A stretch of DNA of 34,035 nt from CAZUVM01 sp964623885. Lineage in GTDB: Bacteria; Verrucomicrobiota; Verrucomicrobiia; Limisphaerales; UBA8199. A program made the position numbers and the translations under genes. The DNA lies in contig CAZUVM010000078.1 in the NCBI GenBank assembly GCA_964623885.1, positions 1 to 34,035 of the forward strand. The letters run 5' to 3'. Under the pieces are notes generated by a model, which did not search any database, was not told the DNA's origin, and was given only the letters and a program-made list of their open reading frames with translations. Of this stretch, positions 7,972 to 15,396 are shown in pieces; position 1 is the stretch's first letter; each line of letters starts with the position of its first letter.

Positions 7972-8786
7972 ATTCGCCGTCGGCAGCAAACATCGAGTCG
8001 CCGCAAGCCGGTTCGGCTGCTGTGCGGCGGGTCAAATGGTGGGGCATCGTCGGATTGGTATTTGCGGGCCAACTGGGCGCGATCTTCTGGCTTGGCCAAA
8101 AGGGCCCTGGGCTGGCCGCAACGCGGATTTCTGAGGTCAACTTGCGCTGGATTCAACCCGCGCCCGAGCCGCTCTCCTCACTGCTCGATCCCACCTTGTT
8201 TGCTTTGCCTCATCGGCAAAGCTTTTCCGGGCCCGCCTGGATGACCGCAATTTCCCTGGCGACCAACACATTTTCCTGGTCCGAAGATCCGCGTTATCTC
8301 GATTATTTCCAAACGCGGGTGGATACCACTTTGAACGATTTGCCGCTTACAAATCGATTCTCACTGGTCGAGGCGATTGCGTCCGCGGACGTCGAGCCTA
8401 GGCTGCCGCAGATTCCATCCTCAAAACCTCCGCGCGAGCAAAGCACCTGGCAGTTGGCGGGGGATCTGGCTCGCCGCCGCCTGTTGACGCCATTACAGCT
8501 GACGTCACAGAGCAGCGATGATTTGCTTACGAACACGGTGGTACAGCTGGTCGTGGATGCGCGGGGCTGGCCATTTTCCGAAGCTCTGCTGCAGAGCAGT
8601 AATTCGAAAGATGCCGACCAGCAAGCGCTGGCTTTGGCGGCCACCGCAAGGTTCGAACCACTGCGAGGTGGCGGCTCGAGGCCGAGTCAGCGCCCGCTCG
8701 ACGGATTAACCTGGGGCGAGCTGATTTTCGATTGGCACACAGTACCCGTTCCGCCGACGAATGCGCCGAGTGGAACAGCCAAATAA
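7968..8786 (+). CDS. TonB-like energy transducer with C-terminal TonB-type domain
   Basis: This 272-residue protein starts at a GTG overlapping exbD. It has a single N-terminal helix (about 24-44, WWGIVGLVFAGQLGAIFWLG), a long low-complexity periplasmic middle, and a C-terminal segment (about 186-240) with the TonB pattern: strand 'NTVVQLVVDARGWP', a helix 'DADQQALALAATARFEPL', then a closing strand. Proteins of this family span the periplasm and pull open TonB-dependent outer-membrane transporters. The middle is not the Pro-Glu/Pro-Lys repeat of classical TonB. The family call rests on position after exbBD, topology and the C-terminal pattern. No TonB-dependent receptor is in the window. Confidence 0.65.
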   Translation: MNSPSAANIESPQAGSAAVRRVKWWGIVGLVFAGQLGAIFWLGQKGPGLAATRISEVNLRWIQPAPEPLSSLLDPTLFALPHRQSFSGPAWMTAISLATNTFSWSEDPRYLDYFQTRVDTTLNDLPLTNRFSLVEAIASADVEPRLPQIPSSKPPREQSTWQLAGDLARRRLLTPLQLTSQSSDDLLTNTVVQLVVDARGWPFSEALLQSSNSKDADQQALALAATARFEPLRGGGSRPSQRPLDGLTWGELIFDWHTVPVPPTNAPSGTAK

Positions 8787-8798
8787 ATCGCGCAGGCC

Positions 8799-9023
8799 GT
8801 GAGCATCCATAATCTCATCCTCTTATACGTGGTGGTGATGTTGGCCGGCCTGGTTGGTCTGGCTATTTATGCCGAATTGCGCCGCCGCCGCTTCGCTCCG
8901 AGTGAGAGCGAGGATCGAATTTTTCGTTGCCTCCGTTGTGGTTATGTCTACACCGACGACCCGGACGTGGAACGCTCTCGTTGCTCTCAGTGCGGGCAGA
9001 TGAACGACGCGATCGAGTTCTAA
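8799..9023 (+). CDS. Small membrane protein with rubredoxin-like zinc ribbon, 74 aa
   Basis: One transmembrane helix (about 5-25) is followed by a basic patch (RRRR) and a four-cysteine knuckle pair, C44-x2-C47 and C62-x2-C65, in the form CLRCGYVY then RCSQCGQ. The pattern resembles rubredoxin or zinc-ribbon folds and probably binds Zn or Fe. It starts at a GTG 12 bases after the TonB-like gene, so it is probably the fourth gene of the exb operon. A positive-inside reading puts the metal site in the cytoplasm. Its role in the transport complex is unknown. Confidence 0.7.
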   Translation: MSIHNLILLYVVVMLAGLVGLAIYAELRRRRFAPSESEDRIFRCLRCGYVYTDDPDVERSRCSQCGQMNDAIEF

Positions 9024-9044
9024 ATGGCGAAGCCGCGAATCTCG

Positions 9045-9076
9045 TAGCGCAGATTGATAATTGATAATCTGCGCTA
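9045..9076. terminator. Perfect 11-bp hairpin between convergent genes
   Basis: tagcgcagatt (9045-9055) is the exact complement of aatctgcgcta (9066-9076), with a 10-base loop. It lies between the zinc-ribbon gene and the end of guaB and could terminate both. There is no T-run, so it may instead be a dispersed palindrome: 9039-9053 recurs inverted at 21403-21417. Confidence 0.5.
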
Positions 9077-9112
9077 TCCGACAAGCGGCTCCCGTCGGCT
9101 ATGAAATTCGTG

Positions 9113-10672
9113 TTACACGCCCGCCTTGAGTTCCACGACGTCATGCGGCGCGGCCTCGCGTTGGCCGGCAGGACTAACCCGGATGAACCTGGCTTTCTCG
9201 CGCAATTGGGTGAGGTTGGCTGCCCCGAGGTAACCCATGCCGGATTGAATGCCGCCAATGAGCTGACCCAGAACGCGATCAACTGAGCCGCTCACTTCCT
9301 TGAGCGCCTCAACGCCTTCCGGGGCGACTTTACGCGGTCCATCATTCGAATGACCATAGCGCGCGGCGGAACCGGCTTTCATGGCTGCGAGGCTGCCCAT
9401 CCCGCGATACTGCTTGTAACGCTTGCCGCTGAATTCCATGACCTCGCCCGGCGCTTCGGGGCAGCCGGCGAAAATGCCACCGCAAATCACACCCTGCGCC
9501 AGCGTGAGCGCCTTAACCATATCGCCCGATTTGGTGATTCCGCCGTCCGCAATGATTGTGACGCGCCGTTTCTGGGCAGCGCGCGACGCGACATACAACG
9601 CTGTCATTTGCGGAATACCAACGCCCGCCACGATCCGCGTCGTACAAATTGACCCGGGCCCCTGGCCGACCTTAATGGTATCAGCCCCGCAATCGGCGAG
9701 GTATTCGACGCCGGCGGCGCTGGTCACATTGCCCGCGATGAGCGCCAACTTTGGAAAAGTCTCCCGCAACAGCCGCACGGTATCGCCCACGCCTTTGCTG
9801 TGGCCGTGAGCCGTTGAAACCGCGACGGCGTCGACGCCTCGTTCCACTAAACCGGTCACGTGCGCCAAAATGCGGTTCCGATCCAGCTCGCCGAACGCGT
9901 TGCGCGTGGCGGAAACAGCGGCGCCGCATAACAAGCGGAATTGAGCGTCGCGCGCCGGTTTGAACTGGGCGCTGCGTTCCTGCGTAATGCGCTCGATGTC
10001 ACTCAACGTGAACAGCCCGTGCAAGCGATCCTGGTCATCGACAACCAGCAGCTTATGGATTCCGGGGTGTTCGGTGAAAAACTTGTCCGCCCGGGCAATG
10101 GGGTCGCGGCCCAGTTCTTTCTTGTTGATCGTCTGAACCTGGTCGCGAGGGGTGAGGGCTTCGACCGCTTTGCGCTTGCCGTAACGCGGTTTGACCACAT
10201 GCCCGGGCAGCAGGCCCAGGAGTTTTCCCTGCGCATCCACGACGGGGAACGTACTGAAAGCAAAGTGTTTCTTCTCAATGAGCGCCAGCACGTCACCTAT
10301 CAGCTGCTCGGGCGCGACCTTAATGGGCTCTTGGATCAACCCGTGCACATGATTTTTCACGCGGCTAACCTCAGAGAGTTGCTCACGGTCGCCCATATTG
10401 TAATGGATCAACCCCAAGCCGCCGCTCAAGGCCATGGCGATAGCCATTCTTGACTCTGTTACCGTGTCCATATCCGCGGAGATGATGGGGATATTGAGGC
10501 GCAATCCATCGGCGAGCATGGTGTCCAGCTGTGTCTCTCGAGGCAGGACTTCGGAGTACATTGTGGCCAGCGTCACGTCGTCAAACGTTAGCCCGATGTG
10601 ATGGTAGGCCGGGAAAAAAACGTTCGCCGCCTTGTAGAATTCCGAGTCGAGGGTCTCTGATTCTTTCGCCAT
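9113..10672 (-). CDS. guaB: IMP dehydrogenase
   Basis: This enzyme oxidises IMP to XMP with NAD+, the first committed step of GMP synthesis in the cytoplasm. The 519-residue protein has the full family layout: an N-terminal barrel part (LTFDDVTL, SADMDTVTES), a Bateman pair of CBS domains (about 115-245), then the rest of the barrel. The catalytic loop is GPGSICTTR with Cys343. The phosphate-binding ADGGITKSGD and the flap around YRGMGSLAAM and RYG are present. The motif variant, CBS pair and length fit IMPDH rather than GMP reductase. The start ATG at 10672 lacks an obvious Shine-Dalgarno site, as do several genes here. It stands alone and converges on the exb operon. Confidence 0.95.
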   Translation of the reverse strand: MAKESETLDSEFYKAANVFFPAYHHIGLTFDDVTLATMYSEVLPRETQLDTMLADGLRLNIPIISADMDTVTESRMAIAMALSGGLGLIHYNMGDREQLSEVSRVKNHVHGLIQEPIKVAPEQLIGDVLALIEKKHFAFSTFPVVDAQGKLLGLLPGHVVKPRYGKRKAVEALTPRDQVQTINKKELGRDPIARADKFFTEHPGIHKLLVVDDQDRLHGLFTLSDIERITQERSAQFKPARDAQFRLLCGAAVSATRNAFGELDRNRILAHVTGLVERGVDAVAVSTAHGHSKGVGDTVRLLRETFPKLALIAGNVTSAAGVEYLADCGADTIKVGQGPGSICTTRIVAGVGIPQMTALYVASRAAQKRRVTIIADGGITKSGDMVKALTLAQGVICGGIFAGCPEAPGEVMEFSGKRYKQYRGMGSLAAMKAGSAARYGHSNDGPRKVAPEGVEALKEVSGSVDRVLGQLIGGIQSGMGYLGAANLTQLREKARFIRVSPAGQREAAPHDVVELKAGV

Positions 10673-10766
10673 GTCGGAAAATGCCGAAAGCGATTATGGG
10701 TTGGCAAGCAAGAAAGGCGGGCGGCGTCAGGTCAGTAGCTAAACGCCAATCCAGCTAGTGAGATTG

Positions 10767-10795
10767 AGGACGCCGGGGGACGGCATCCCTACCGA
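10767..10795. repeat. Dispersed palindromic repeat (gacgcc...ggc type), copy 1
   Basis: The segment ggacgccgggggacggcatc plus ccctaccga closely matches 13572-13600. The two differ by one extra g in the loop and one base in the stem. It lies in the spacer upstream of the phosphodiesterase gene. I remember this kind of unit as frequent between genes in Verrucomicrobiota genomes. Its function is unknown. Confidence 0.7.
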
Positions 10796-10876
10796 GCATC
10801 GGTGGCTGAGGTATTACCGCAAGCCGTTTGAGTTTGCATCGAATGACTGTTTGGATATCGTTGGCCTCAACCAAAT

Positions 10877-11686
10877 ATGTGCGCAAGGCTCCGCATCCTA
10901 TTGCCGTTTCTTCTTTCGCTCGCCGGCGCCCTGGGATTGTTCGCGCAAACCAGCCCGAAGCCGCTTTTGCGCGTGCATGCACATAATGATTACGAGCATA
11001 ACCGGCCGTTGTTGGACGCGCTGGACCACGGGTTTTGCAGCGTTGAGGCGGACGTTCACCTGGTGGACGGAAAGCTCCTTGTTGCACACGACCGCGGACA
11101 GGTAAAGCCCGAACGGACACTGGAAGCGCTTTACCTCGATCCGCTGCGCGAGCGCATCAAGAAGAACGGCGGCCACGTTTACCCGAACGGCCCAGAGTTC
11201 GTACTGCTGGTCGAGATCAAAGGCGATTGGAAAACTTCGTATCCGGTGTTGCGTGACGTGCTGAAGCAATACTCGGAGCTGCTGACGACTTTCAAGGATG
11301 GCGTTCGCGAAACCAAGGCCATCCGGGTCATCATCACCGGGCATCGCTCGCGTGAGATGTTTGCTGGTGAATCGGTTCGTTACGCTTCGCTTGATGGCGA
11401 TTTGGTCGATCTGGAGTCGGGCGATTCGGCGGACCTGATTCCGTGGATCAGCAGCAATTGGTTTCAAACTTTCAAGTGGCGCGGCGTCGATGCGATGCCC
11501 GCCGAAGAAAAGGCCAGGCTAAAAGAGATTGTTGCCAAGGCGCACCAGCAAGGTCGCCGGGTCAGGTTTTGGGGCGCGCCGGATCGGCCGGCGTTTTGGG
11601 CGGAGCTTTATGTCGATGATGTGGATTTGATCAATACCGATGACCTGCCGGGCGCGGAACGGTTCTTACGATCAAAAGGGAACTGA
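10877..11686 (+). CDS. Exported PLC-like/glycerophosphodiester phosphodiesterase-family protein
   Basis: The 269-residue product starts with a clear signal peptide (about 1-24, ending near GLFAQ). A TIM-barrel of the PLC-like phosphodiesterase superfamily follows: VHAHNDYEHNRPLLDAL (His34, His36, Asn37, Asp38), then 'SVEADVHLVDGKLLVAHD' with Glu57, Asp59 and His71, and later 'LLVEIKGDW'. These are the general-acid and metal positions of GDPD enzymes. The 'AHNDY' form resembles the AIM6-like subgroup, whose substrate is not established. It heads a plus-strand run of four closely packed genes. The ATG at 10877 begins the signal peptide directly. Substrate unknown; phosphodiester cleavage in the periplasm is likely. 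Confidence 0.75.
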   Translation: MCARLRILLPFLLSLAGALGLFAQTSPKPLLRVHAHNDYEHNRPLLDALDHGFCSVEADVHLVDGKLLVAHDRGQVKPERTLEALYLDPLRERIKKNGGHVYPNGPEFVLLVEIKGDWKTSYPVLRDVLKQYSELLTTFKDGVRETKAIRVIITGHRSREMFAGESVRYASLDGDLVDLESGDSADLIPWISSNWFQTFKWRGVDAMPAEEKARLKEIVAKAHQQGRRVRFWGAPDRPAFWAELYVDDVDLINTDDLPGAERFLRSKGN

Positions 11687-11690
11687 AGTT

Positions 11691-12128
11691 ATGAAATGTC
11701 CAGCGTGTTTCAATGAGTTGACGCAGCTTCAGGTGGGCAGCCTCGTGGTGGACGCCTGCCAGGGCGGTTGCGGCGGCATCTGGTTCGACGCTTTTGAATT
11801 GCAGCAAGTCGATGAGGAAACGGAACCCGGCGGTCCGCTGCTGACAATCGAGCGCGATCCGCAAGTCGTGGTGGACAGCTCGCGCAAGCGGGAATGTCCG
11901 CGCTGTTCGGGCATCCGCCTGCACCGGCATTTCTTCAGCGCCAAGCGCCGGGTGGAGGTGGACGAATGCCCTGGCTGCGGCGGTTACTGGCTCGATGCCG
12001 GGGAGTTGGCACAAATCCGGGCCGAGCGCAGCGAAACCGCGAGCGAAGCGGCCGGCCATGGAAGCATATCCGCCGATTTCATTCGCTATCTTTACCGGAT
12101 GCAGAACGAGCAACGAAAGCGGCCATGA
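11691..12128 (+). CDS. Double zf-TFIIB zinc-ribbon protein
   Basis: This 145-residue cytoplasmic protein carries two zf-TFIIB-type ribbons. The first is MKCPAC (Cys3, Cys6) with 'ACQGGCGGIWFDAFEL'. The second is 'CPRCSG' with 'DECPGCGGYWLDAGEL'. The pattern C-x2-C, then D-x-C-x2-C-x-G-x-W-[FL]-D-x-x-E-L, is diagnostic of the family. The C-terminus is polar and helical. Family members are widespread but their role is not established; zinc binding and protein or nucleic-acid contact are likely. The start at 11691 lies 4 bases after the previous stop, and the gene overlaps the next by 4 bases (ATGA). Confidence 0.8.
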   Translation: MKCPACFNELTQLQVGSLVVDACQGGCGGIWFDAFELQQVDEETEPGGPLLTIERDPQVVVDSSRKRECPRCSGIRLHRHFFSAKRRVEVDECPGCGGYWLDAGELAQIRAERSETASEAAGHGSISADFIRYLYRMQNEQRKRP

Positions 12129-13006
12129 GCGAAAAAGTTGGATTCGTTGGAGTCGGCCGGATGGGCGGCAACATGGCCCGGCGGGTGAAGGAATGCGGCT
12201 ACGAAATCGGGGCGGTATACGATGTGAATCCGAGCGCGGCCCAGGCGCTGGCAACGGAACTGGGTTCGCCGGCGGTGACCGAGTTGAAACAAGTGACCCG
12301 GCTATCGGACGTCATCATCACCGTGGTCAGCGATGACAAGGCGATGAAGCAGATCTACAACGGCGGCTTGCTCAGCCGCGCGCGAGGAAAACTCTTCATC
12401 AATTGCGCCACAATCACGCCGGCGGTGCACGTATGGGTCGAAGGCAAAGCCGAGAAAGCCGGAGCGCAAGCGCTGGAGGCCTGCATGGCCTCGAGCATTC
12501 CGCAGGCTCGCGCAGGGACACTTTACCTGATGTGCGGCGGCAAGCCCGAAGTATTCGAGCGAGCCAAGCCACTGCTGGAGAAGCTCAGTTCCTCGATGCG
12601 CTACATCGGACCGGCCGGAAAAGCGGCGCAGGTCAAGGCGCTGGTAAACCTGGTGATGAACATGAATACGGCAGCACTCGCGGAAGGCCTGGCGATCGGG
12701 GATGCATTGGGCCTGGATTTGACCATGCTGCTCGAAGTGTTTTCGCAGACGGGCGCCAACTCACAGGTGCTCAAGACGGACGGCGAAGACATGCAGAACC
12801 ACGAGCATTCCTGTTTCTTCTCGGCCGCGCACGCCGCCAAGGACACCGGCATCGCGCTGAAGCTCGGCAAAGATCTGGGGCTGACTCTGCCGCTTTCTGT
12901 GGCGACCAGGAAGCAGTATGACCGCATGATCAGCGAAGGCCTGGGCGATCTGGATAAATCCGGCATCGCGCAATTGACCTTCAAAGACCGCATCAAACCT
13001 GCGTGA
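12125..13006 (+). CDS. 3-hydroxyisobutyrate dehydrogenase-family NAD(P) oxidoreductase
   Basis: This 293-residue protein has an N-terminal Rossmann fold (GFVGVGRMGGNMA, residues 6-18) and the all-helical C-terminal domain of beta-hydroxyacid dehydrogenases. The catalytic lysine appears in GKAAQVKALVNLVMNMN (Lys171, Asn175). Known chemistry: reversible NAD(P)-linked oxidation of a beta-hydroxy acid. Odd point: the usual substrate signature DAPVSGG is replaced by EACMASS (118-124), followed by IPQARAGTL, so the substrate pocket should differ from known members. The start at 12125 overlaps the zinc-ribbon gene, and the stop overlaps the next gene (GTGA), which indicates an operon. The substrate cannot be named from sequence. 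Confidence 0.85.
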   Translation: MSEKVGFVGVGRMGGNMARRVKECGYEIGAVYDVNPSAAQALATELGSPAVTELKQVTRLSDVIITVVSDDKAMKQIYNGGLLSRARGKLFINCATITPAVHVWVEGKAEKAGAQALEACMASSIPQARAGTLYLMCGGKPEVFERAKPLLEKLSSSMRYIGPAGKAAQVKALVNLVMNMNTAALAEGLAIGDALGLDLTMLLEVFSQTGANSQVLKTDGEDMQNHEHSCFFSAAHAAKDTGIALKLGKDLGLTLPLSVATRKQYDRMISEGLGDLDKSGIAQLTFKDRIKPA

Positions 13007-13398
13007 GCGAATCCGATTTTCCATCCGGTCCGTGGACCGGTTTTTACAATTATCGCCCGGGCGACCGGCATCGGATGCAGCTGCACCTGACGTTTGCCCA
13101 GGGCCGGATCAGCGGCAACGGGGTGGATGACATCGGCCGGTTTCTGATTCGCGGCCGTTACGATACGCAGTCGCGCGAATGTTATTGGACCAAGAGCTAT
13201 ATCGGCAGCCATGATGTTTTCTATCGCGGGTTCCGCGAAGGCAAAGGCATTTGGGGCACGTGGCAGATCGCGATTCAATTCCGTGGCGGGTTCCATATTT
13301 GGCCGCGCAGGGCAGGGGACGGTGAGGCGCAATCGGAGAAGGAAACGCGGCCGGAGCCGGTACAGGCTGTAGGCCGGGAAATCAGTGCTACCTCCTGA
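13003..13398 (+). CDS. Hypothetical soluble protein, 131 aa
   Basis: The GTG start overlaps the oxidoreductase stop by 4 bases. I do not recognise the family. The sequence is rich in aromatic residues and Gly, with alternating hydrophobic strands ('WTGFYNY', 'QLHLTFAQGRISGNGVDDIG', 'FLIRGRYD', 'ECYWTKSYIG', 'GIWGTWQI', 'GGFHIWPR'). This suggests a small beta-barrel or lipocalin-like fold. There is no signal peptide or membrane helix. The last ~30 residues are polar and probably disordered. It may act with the dehydrogenase upstream, but this is only an inference from coupling. Confidence 0.65.
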   Translation: MSESDFPSGPWTGFYNYRPGDRHRMQLHLTFAQGRISGNGVDDIGRFLIRGRYDTQSRECYWTKSYIGSHDVFYRGFREGKGIWGTWQIAIQFRGGFHIWPRRAGDGEAQSEKETRPEPVQAVGREISATS

Positions 13399-13438
13399 AG
13401 AATTTCCCCGGTTGGGATTCAGTCCAGAGTGCCCGTTG

Positions 13439-13488
13439 CCTCTCACCCCAACCAGGCGCCCCTTCCGAAGGGGAGCGGGAGAAGAGAC
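13439..13488. repeat. Dispersed 'ctcaccccaacc...gaaggggag' repeat
   Basis: The unit reads cctctcaccccaaccaggcg, then ccccttccgaaggggagcgg, and ends gagaagag. A short stem pairs cccctt with aagggg. This matches from memory a very common intergenic motif of GC-rich bacteria ('CCCTCACCCC...CTCTCC...'). Only one copy is in the window. Confidence 0.55.
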
Positions 13489-13521
13489 TGGCGCCCGCTT
13501 AATATTTTCCAGTAATTATCA

Positions 13522-13550
13522 TTGACTGTGGGTGGCAAGGTTTTTAATCA
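13522..13550 (+). promoter_or_regulatory. Possible promoter for the FIST gene
   Basis: TTGACT at 13522-13527 is followed 15 bases later by TTTAAT (13543-13548), or 17 bases later by the weaker TAATCA. The region is AT-rich compared with its surroundings and lies about 130 bases before the GTG at 13677. Spacing is not ideal, so support is weak. Confidence 0.3.
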
Positions 13551-13571
13551 AAGAAGTATCGTTTAAGGATC

Positions 13572-13600
13572 GGGGACGCCGGGGACGGCGTCCCTACCGA
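13572..13600. repeat. Dispersed palindromic repeat (gacgcc...ggc type), copy 2
   Basis: An 8-bp perfect stem, gggacgcc (13573-13580) with ggcgtccc (13587-13594), closes a six-base loop, followed by taccga. Copy 1 is at 10767-10795 in the same orientation. Confidence 0.75.
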
Positions 13601-13676
13601 ATTGGAGCGTATGCGCGTTGCCAATGAGATTGGCGTACCGATTTACTTTTTGCAAAGGCGCGTTTAGTTTTCATTC

Positions 13677-14879
13677 GTGGCTGACAAGTTCTCCATCGCT
13701 GCGCATTGGTCGGACGATTTCGACGAGTTTGGATTGCAGAAATGGGCCGAACAGCTTCGCAGTCAATTGAGCGAGCATCCGTCTCTGGGGCTGGTGTTCA
13801 TGTCGCCAAAGTTTTTCGCGCAGGCGAAACAGGTTCTCGAAATTCTGCAGGTTCATGCGCGGGTTCCGTTGCTGGCGGGTTGCTCGAGCCAGGGACTCAT
13901 CTTCGGCAATGAGGAGCTTGAGGACAACCCCGGATTGACGTTTGGTTTATACGCCTTGCCGGGAGCGGACCTGAAAGCTTTTCACTTTACGCAGTCGCAA
14001 GTTGAAGAAGCGAACGGGTCGGATTACTGGCGGATGGAAACGGGGATCGAAACGGCGCAGACCCACGGTTGGCTCGCGTTTGTCGATCCGTTCCACCTCG
14101 ACAGCGAGGCCTGGCTCCGAAGTTGGAACGGCGCTTACGCGCCGCTGCCGGTGCTGGGCGGACTGGCCAGCGGAAACTTCCAGGAGCAACTGACACAGGT
14201 CTACCTCAATGGGGAGGTGTTCGAGGAGGGCGGAGTGGCGGTGTCGTTTGGAGGCGCCGTGCGGCTGCAGGGAATGACGTCGCAGGGCTGCACTCCGATC
14301 GGCGAGACGTGGACGCTGACGAAGGTCGAACAAAACATCATTCACGAGATCGGGAACCGTCCGGCGTACGAGGTCCTGGCGGAAACATTCAACCAGCTCA
14401 CGCCCGAAGAGCAGAAGAAGGCGCGCGGCAATTTGTTCATCGGCCTGGTGGTGAACGAGTATCTCGAGGAATTTCATCGCGGGGATTTCCTGATCCGCAA
14501 TTTGCTCGGAGCCGACCCGAGGTCGGGCAGCATCGCGGTGGGGGCTTTGCCGCGCATGGGGCAGACGGTGCAGTTTCAAAAACAATCGGCGGCGGCGGCG
14601 ACGGAGGACCTCGAAGCATTGCTGGCGCGGACAAGACGCGAGCTCGGGGACGCGGTCGTTTACGGCGGCTGTCTTTGCTGTTGCAACGGCCGCGGCCGGC
14701 ACTTGTTTGGCCGGCCGAGCCATGACGCGCAATTGGTTCAGGAACGGCTGGGTCCATTGGGGCTGACGGGATTTTTTTGCAATGGGGAGATCGGGCCGGT
14801 CGGGCAAAAAAATTTCCTGCACGGCTACACGGCATCGCTGGCGCTGTTTGTGAAGGGTCCAGCCGCTAACGAGAAATAG
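13677..14879 (+). CDS. FIST N/C-domain sensory protein, 400 aa
   Basis: This is a stand-alone FIST protein, with FIST_N at about 20-215 and FIST_C at about 225-385. Supporting segments are 'LLAGCSSQGLIFGNEE' early on, 'LPVLGGLASGNFQ' in the middle and the C-terminal 'GFFCNGEIGPVG' with 'FLHGYTASLALF', all typical of the family. Known of the family: FIST is a sensory domain thought to bind small ligands such as amino acids, often fused to signalling outputs. Here no kinase, cyclase or methyl-accepting domain is attached. A Cys-rich turn GGCLCCCNGRG (about 330) could bind metal or be redox active. Translation starts at a GTG at 13677. Lipoprotein and membrane genes follow at once, after a three-unit 10-bp tandem repeat. 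Confidence 0.85.
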   Translation: MADKFSIAAHWSDDFDEFGLQKWAEQLRSQLSEHPSLGLVFMSPKFFAQAKQVLEILQVHARVPLLAGCSSQGLIFGNEELEDNPGLTFGLYALPGADLKAFHFTQSQVEEANGSDYWRMETGIETAQTHGWLAFVDPFHLDSEAWLRSWNGAYAPLPVLGGLASGNFQEQLTQVYLNGEVFEEGGVAVSFGGAVRLQGMTSQGCTPIGETWTLTKVEQNIIHEIGNRPAYEVLAETFNQLTPEEQKKARGNLFIGLVVNEYLEEFHRGDFLIRNLLGADPRSGSIAVGALPRMGQTVQFQKQSAAAATEDLEALLARTRRELGDAVVYGGCLCCCNGRGRHLFGRPSHDAQLVQERLGPLGLTGFFCNGEIGPVGQKNFLHGYTASLALFVKGPAANEK

Positions 14880-14900
14880 CGGGAAATAGCGAGAAATCAC
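14871..14900 (+). repeat. Three tandem 10-bp units over a stop codon
   Basis: gagaaatagc, gggaaatagc and gagaaatcac lie head to tail. The first contains the stop codon of the FIST gene and the last ends 7 bases before the next start. The spacing of one helical turn could matter for binding a protein, or the array may simply be slippage. Confidence 0.75.
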
Positions 14901-14907
14901 CCTAACC

Positions 14908-15396
14908 GTGAAAGCAATGACCCTATTGTTGCCGGTGATGCCACTCCTTGTTGGCTGCAACACCGCTTTGGATGTTTATGAGAGCAAAGCAGCGCCCGCG
15001 GTGGTCGTCTCGCCCGGTACAAACGGAGCGCTTTCTCTCATCTCACGCACCCCGTCTTCCGATGTCCTGCTGGTTACTGGAGCCGTTCAGCAGGTGGATC
15101 TTCCTTTCGTCAATAGCCCTGCCGTAGGTGGGGACAAGGCAACGTGTATGCTGTTGGTTCCGGCCGATTCCATCCCTGCGCATCCGCATTTGCGCAGGGT
15201 GGCGCTACACTATGACAACCATGGATGGTTACAGGGGCTCAGCACGGGCATGCAGGTTGTACTGAGATTTAAGAAGAATGGCGAGTTTGACGGACTACAG
15301 TTCCCCGCGAATTTCATCCAGGCAAACGGTGCGGCGAATTTGAGCCAACCGGTTCGCCCAGGGACGAATCAAGCACCTGCGGCGGCTGCGCAATGA
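14908..15396 (+). CDS. Hypothetical lipoprotein, 162 aa
   Basis: A GTG start gives the leader KAMTLLLPVMPLLVGC, with the lipobox L-V-G-C placing Cys near residue 17 for lipidation and export. The rest is a mostly beta-rich soluble domain ('DVLLVTGAVQQVDLPFV', 'ATCMLLVPADSI', 'LRRVALHYDNHGW') and a Gln/Ala/Pro-rich tail. I do not recognise the family. The gene lies 28 bases after the FIST gene and overlaps the next by 4 bases, which argues for one operon. The product should sit in the inner or outer membrane facing the periplasm. Confidence 0.65.
   Translation: MKAMTLLLPVMPLLVGCNTALDVYESKAAPAVVVSPGTNGALSLISRTPSSDVLLVTGAVQQVDLPFVNSPAVGGDKATCMLLVPADSIPAHPHLRRVALHYDNHGWLQGLSTGMQVVLRFKKNGEFDGLQFPANFIQANGAANLSQPVRPGTNQAPAAAAQ

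Larger units (their letters stand above)
13399..13676. other. Gene-free spacer with two repeat types
   Basis: This stretch holds a 'tctcaccccaacc' palindromic repeat (13439-13488), an AT-rich stretch with a promoter-like pair (13522-13550) and a gacgcc-type repeat (13572-13600). I see no coding sequence. Confidence 0.6.

Noticed and set aside
8640..8665. ggttcgaac motif resembling a tRNA T-arm
   Set aside because: It lies within the TonB-like coding sequence. No acceptor stem or anticodon arm can be folded around it.
9941..10453. Plus-strand 170-codon frame antisense to guaB
   Set aside because: guaB is certain by motif on the other strand, and this frame has no recognisable feature or ribosome site.
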